A DNA stretch of 40,829 nt, from contig JAVBMC010000079.1 in NCBI GenBank assembly GCA_031552845.1, forward strand, positions 1 to 40,829. The letters run 5' to 3'. Positions 40,556 through 40,829 of this stretch are shown here, piece after piece. The notes beneath the pieces were generated by a model. That model did no database searches. It was not told the origin of the DNA and saw nothing but the letters and a program-made list of their open reading frames with translations. Both the position numbers and the translations under genes were made by a program. This DNA comes from JAVBMC01 sp031552845 (GTDB lineage Bacteria; Verrucomicrobiota; Kiritimatiellia; RFP12; DVOR01). Position 1 is the first letter of the stretch, and each line of letters opens with the position of its first letter.

Positions 40556-40829
40556 TAACCAAAAAGGGAAGTTGGAAAGCTTTATGGACTCTACACCGAA
40601 AGCCTAACAGCGCAAGAAGAGATTTATTCGAGGTATATTCTGCATTGTCTTCATCCTATTGTCGAACATAGAGCCGGAGCTCCGAAATCGCGATCGTCAA
40701 TGGCGTAACATTGGCAAAGGGTATACGGCGCTTTGGAATACGCGAAGCAATGGGGGCACATCTTTGACAGAAGGGGTTGGTGGGGGGAGCTGGGGTTGTT
40801 GAGATACAGTGACGGGCTTCTGGGGTCGA
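40556..40829. other. Right-hand end of the window, no gene seen
   Basis: No frame with a ribosome binding site or recognisable protein. The next gene presumably begins beyond the window. Confidence 0.4.

Overview
The window reads as chromosomal DNA of a Gram-negative, probably anaerobic bacterium. lpxA, an LptF/LptG permease, OmpA, Pal, TolB, TolC-type and TRAP transporter genes show an outer membrane and a periplasm. Large secreted beta-strand-repeat, LamG-like and multi-domain glycosidase proteins, together with a SUMF1-domain protein, suggest the PVC group (Kiritimatiellota/Lentisphaerota-like). That placement is an inference from gene content, not from a marker phylogeny.

Layout. 1-1433 (minus): a zinc-ribbon/PTS-EIIA fusion, an O6-alkylguanine alkyltransferase and a YbgC-type thioesterase cut by the window edge. 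1632-2855 (minus): secreted SUMF1-domain protein. 3041-8432 (minus): one operon of a LUD-domain protein, rimO, a polytopic membrane protein and a ComEC-like channel. 9270-17717 (plus): an envelope cluster of tolB, pal, tatA, tatC, then a four-gene tripartite efflux set (TolC-like lipoprotein, HlyD-type adaptor, MacB-type ATPase and permease) joined by 4-base overlaps. 18277-26445 (plus): three secreted proteins, a beta-strand-repeat protein and two large putative glycoside hydrolases, probably a polysaccharide-degradation operon. 26547-26620: tRNA-Gly(TCC), followed by a beta-hydroxyacid dehydrogenase. 27481-31961 (minus): lptF/G-type permease, lpxA, a small hypothetical gene, TRAP dctP and dctQ, and a C-terminally short larE in the place where dctM would be expected. 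32039-33112 (minus): ompA-like gene with a clear promoter and terminator. 33888-38590 (plus): two tandem paralogous LamG-like secreted proteins, the first with two opposite frameshifts. 38656-40186 (plus): stand-alone coaB and an unknown zinc-ribbon protein.

The most unusual feature is non-coding. Four of the larger intergenic gaps (about 8.70-8.93, 17.83-18.05, 33.51-33.63 and 40.39-40.56 kb) each hold a degenerate tandem array with a 22-23 bp period, close to two helical turns. The arrays are rich in the palindrome GTAC, and in the two best ones GTAC or a near variant keeps a fixed register over several to ten units. The arrays differ from one another in sequence and all lie at operon boundaries. 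Array A has a near-consensus promoter on the minus strand that reads straight into it. I know of no described element that matches, and I rank these arrays as the best candidate for an undescribed system.

All calls come from reading the sequence and recalling family motifs. No database search was possible.
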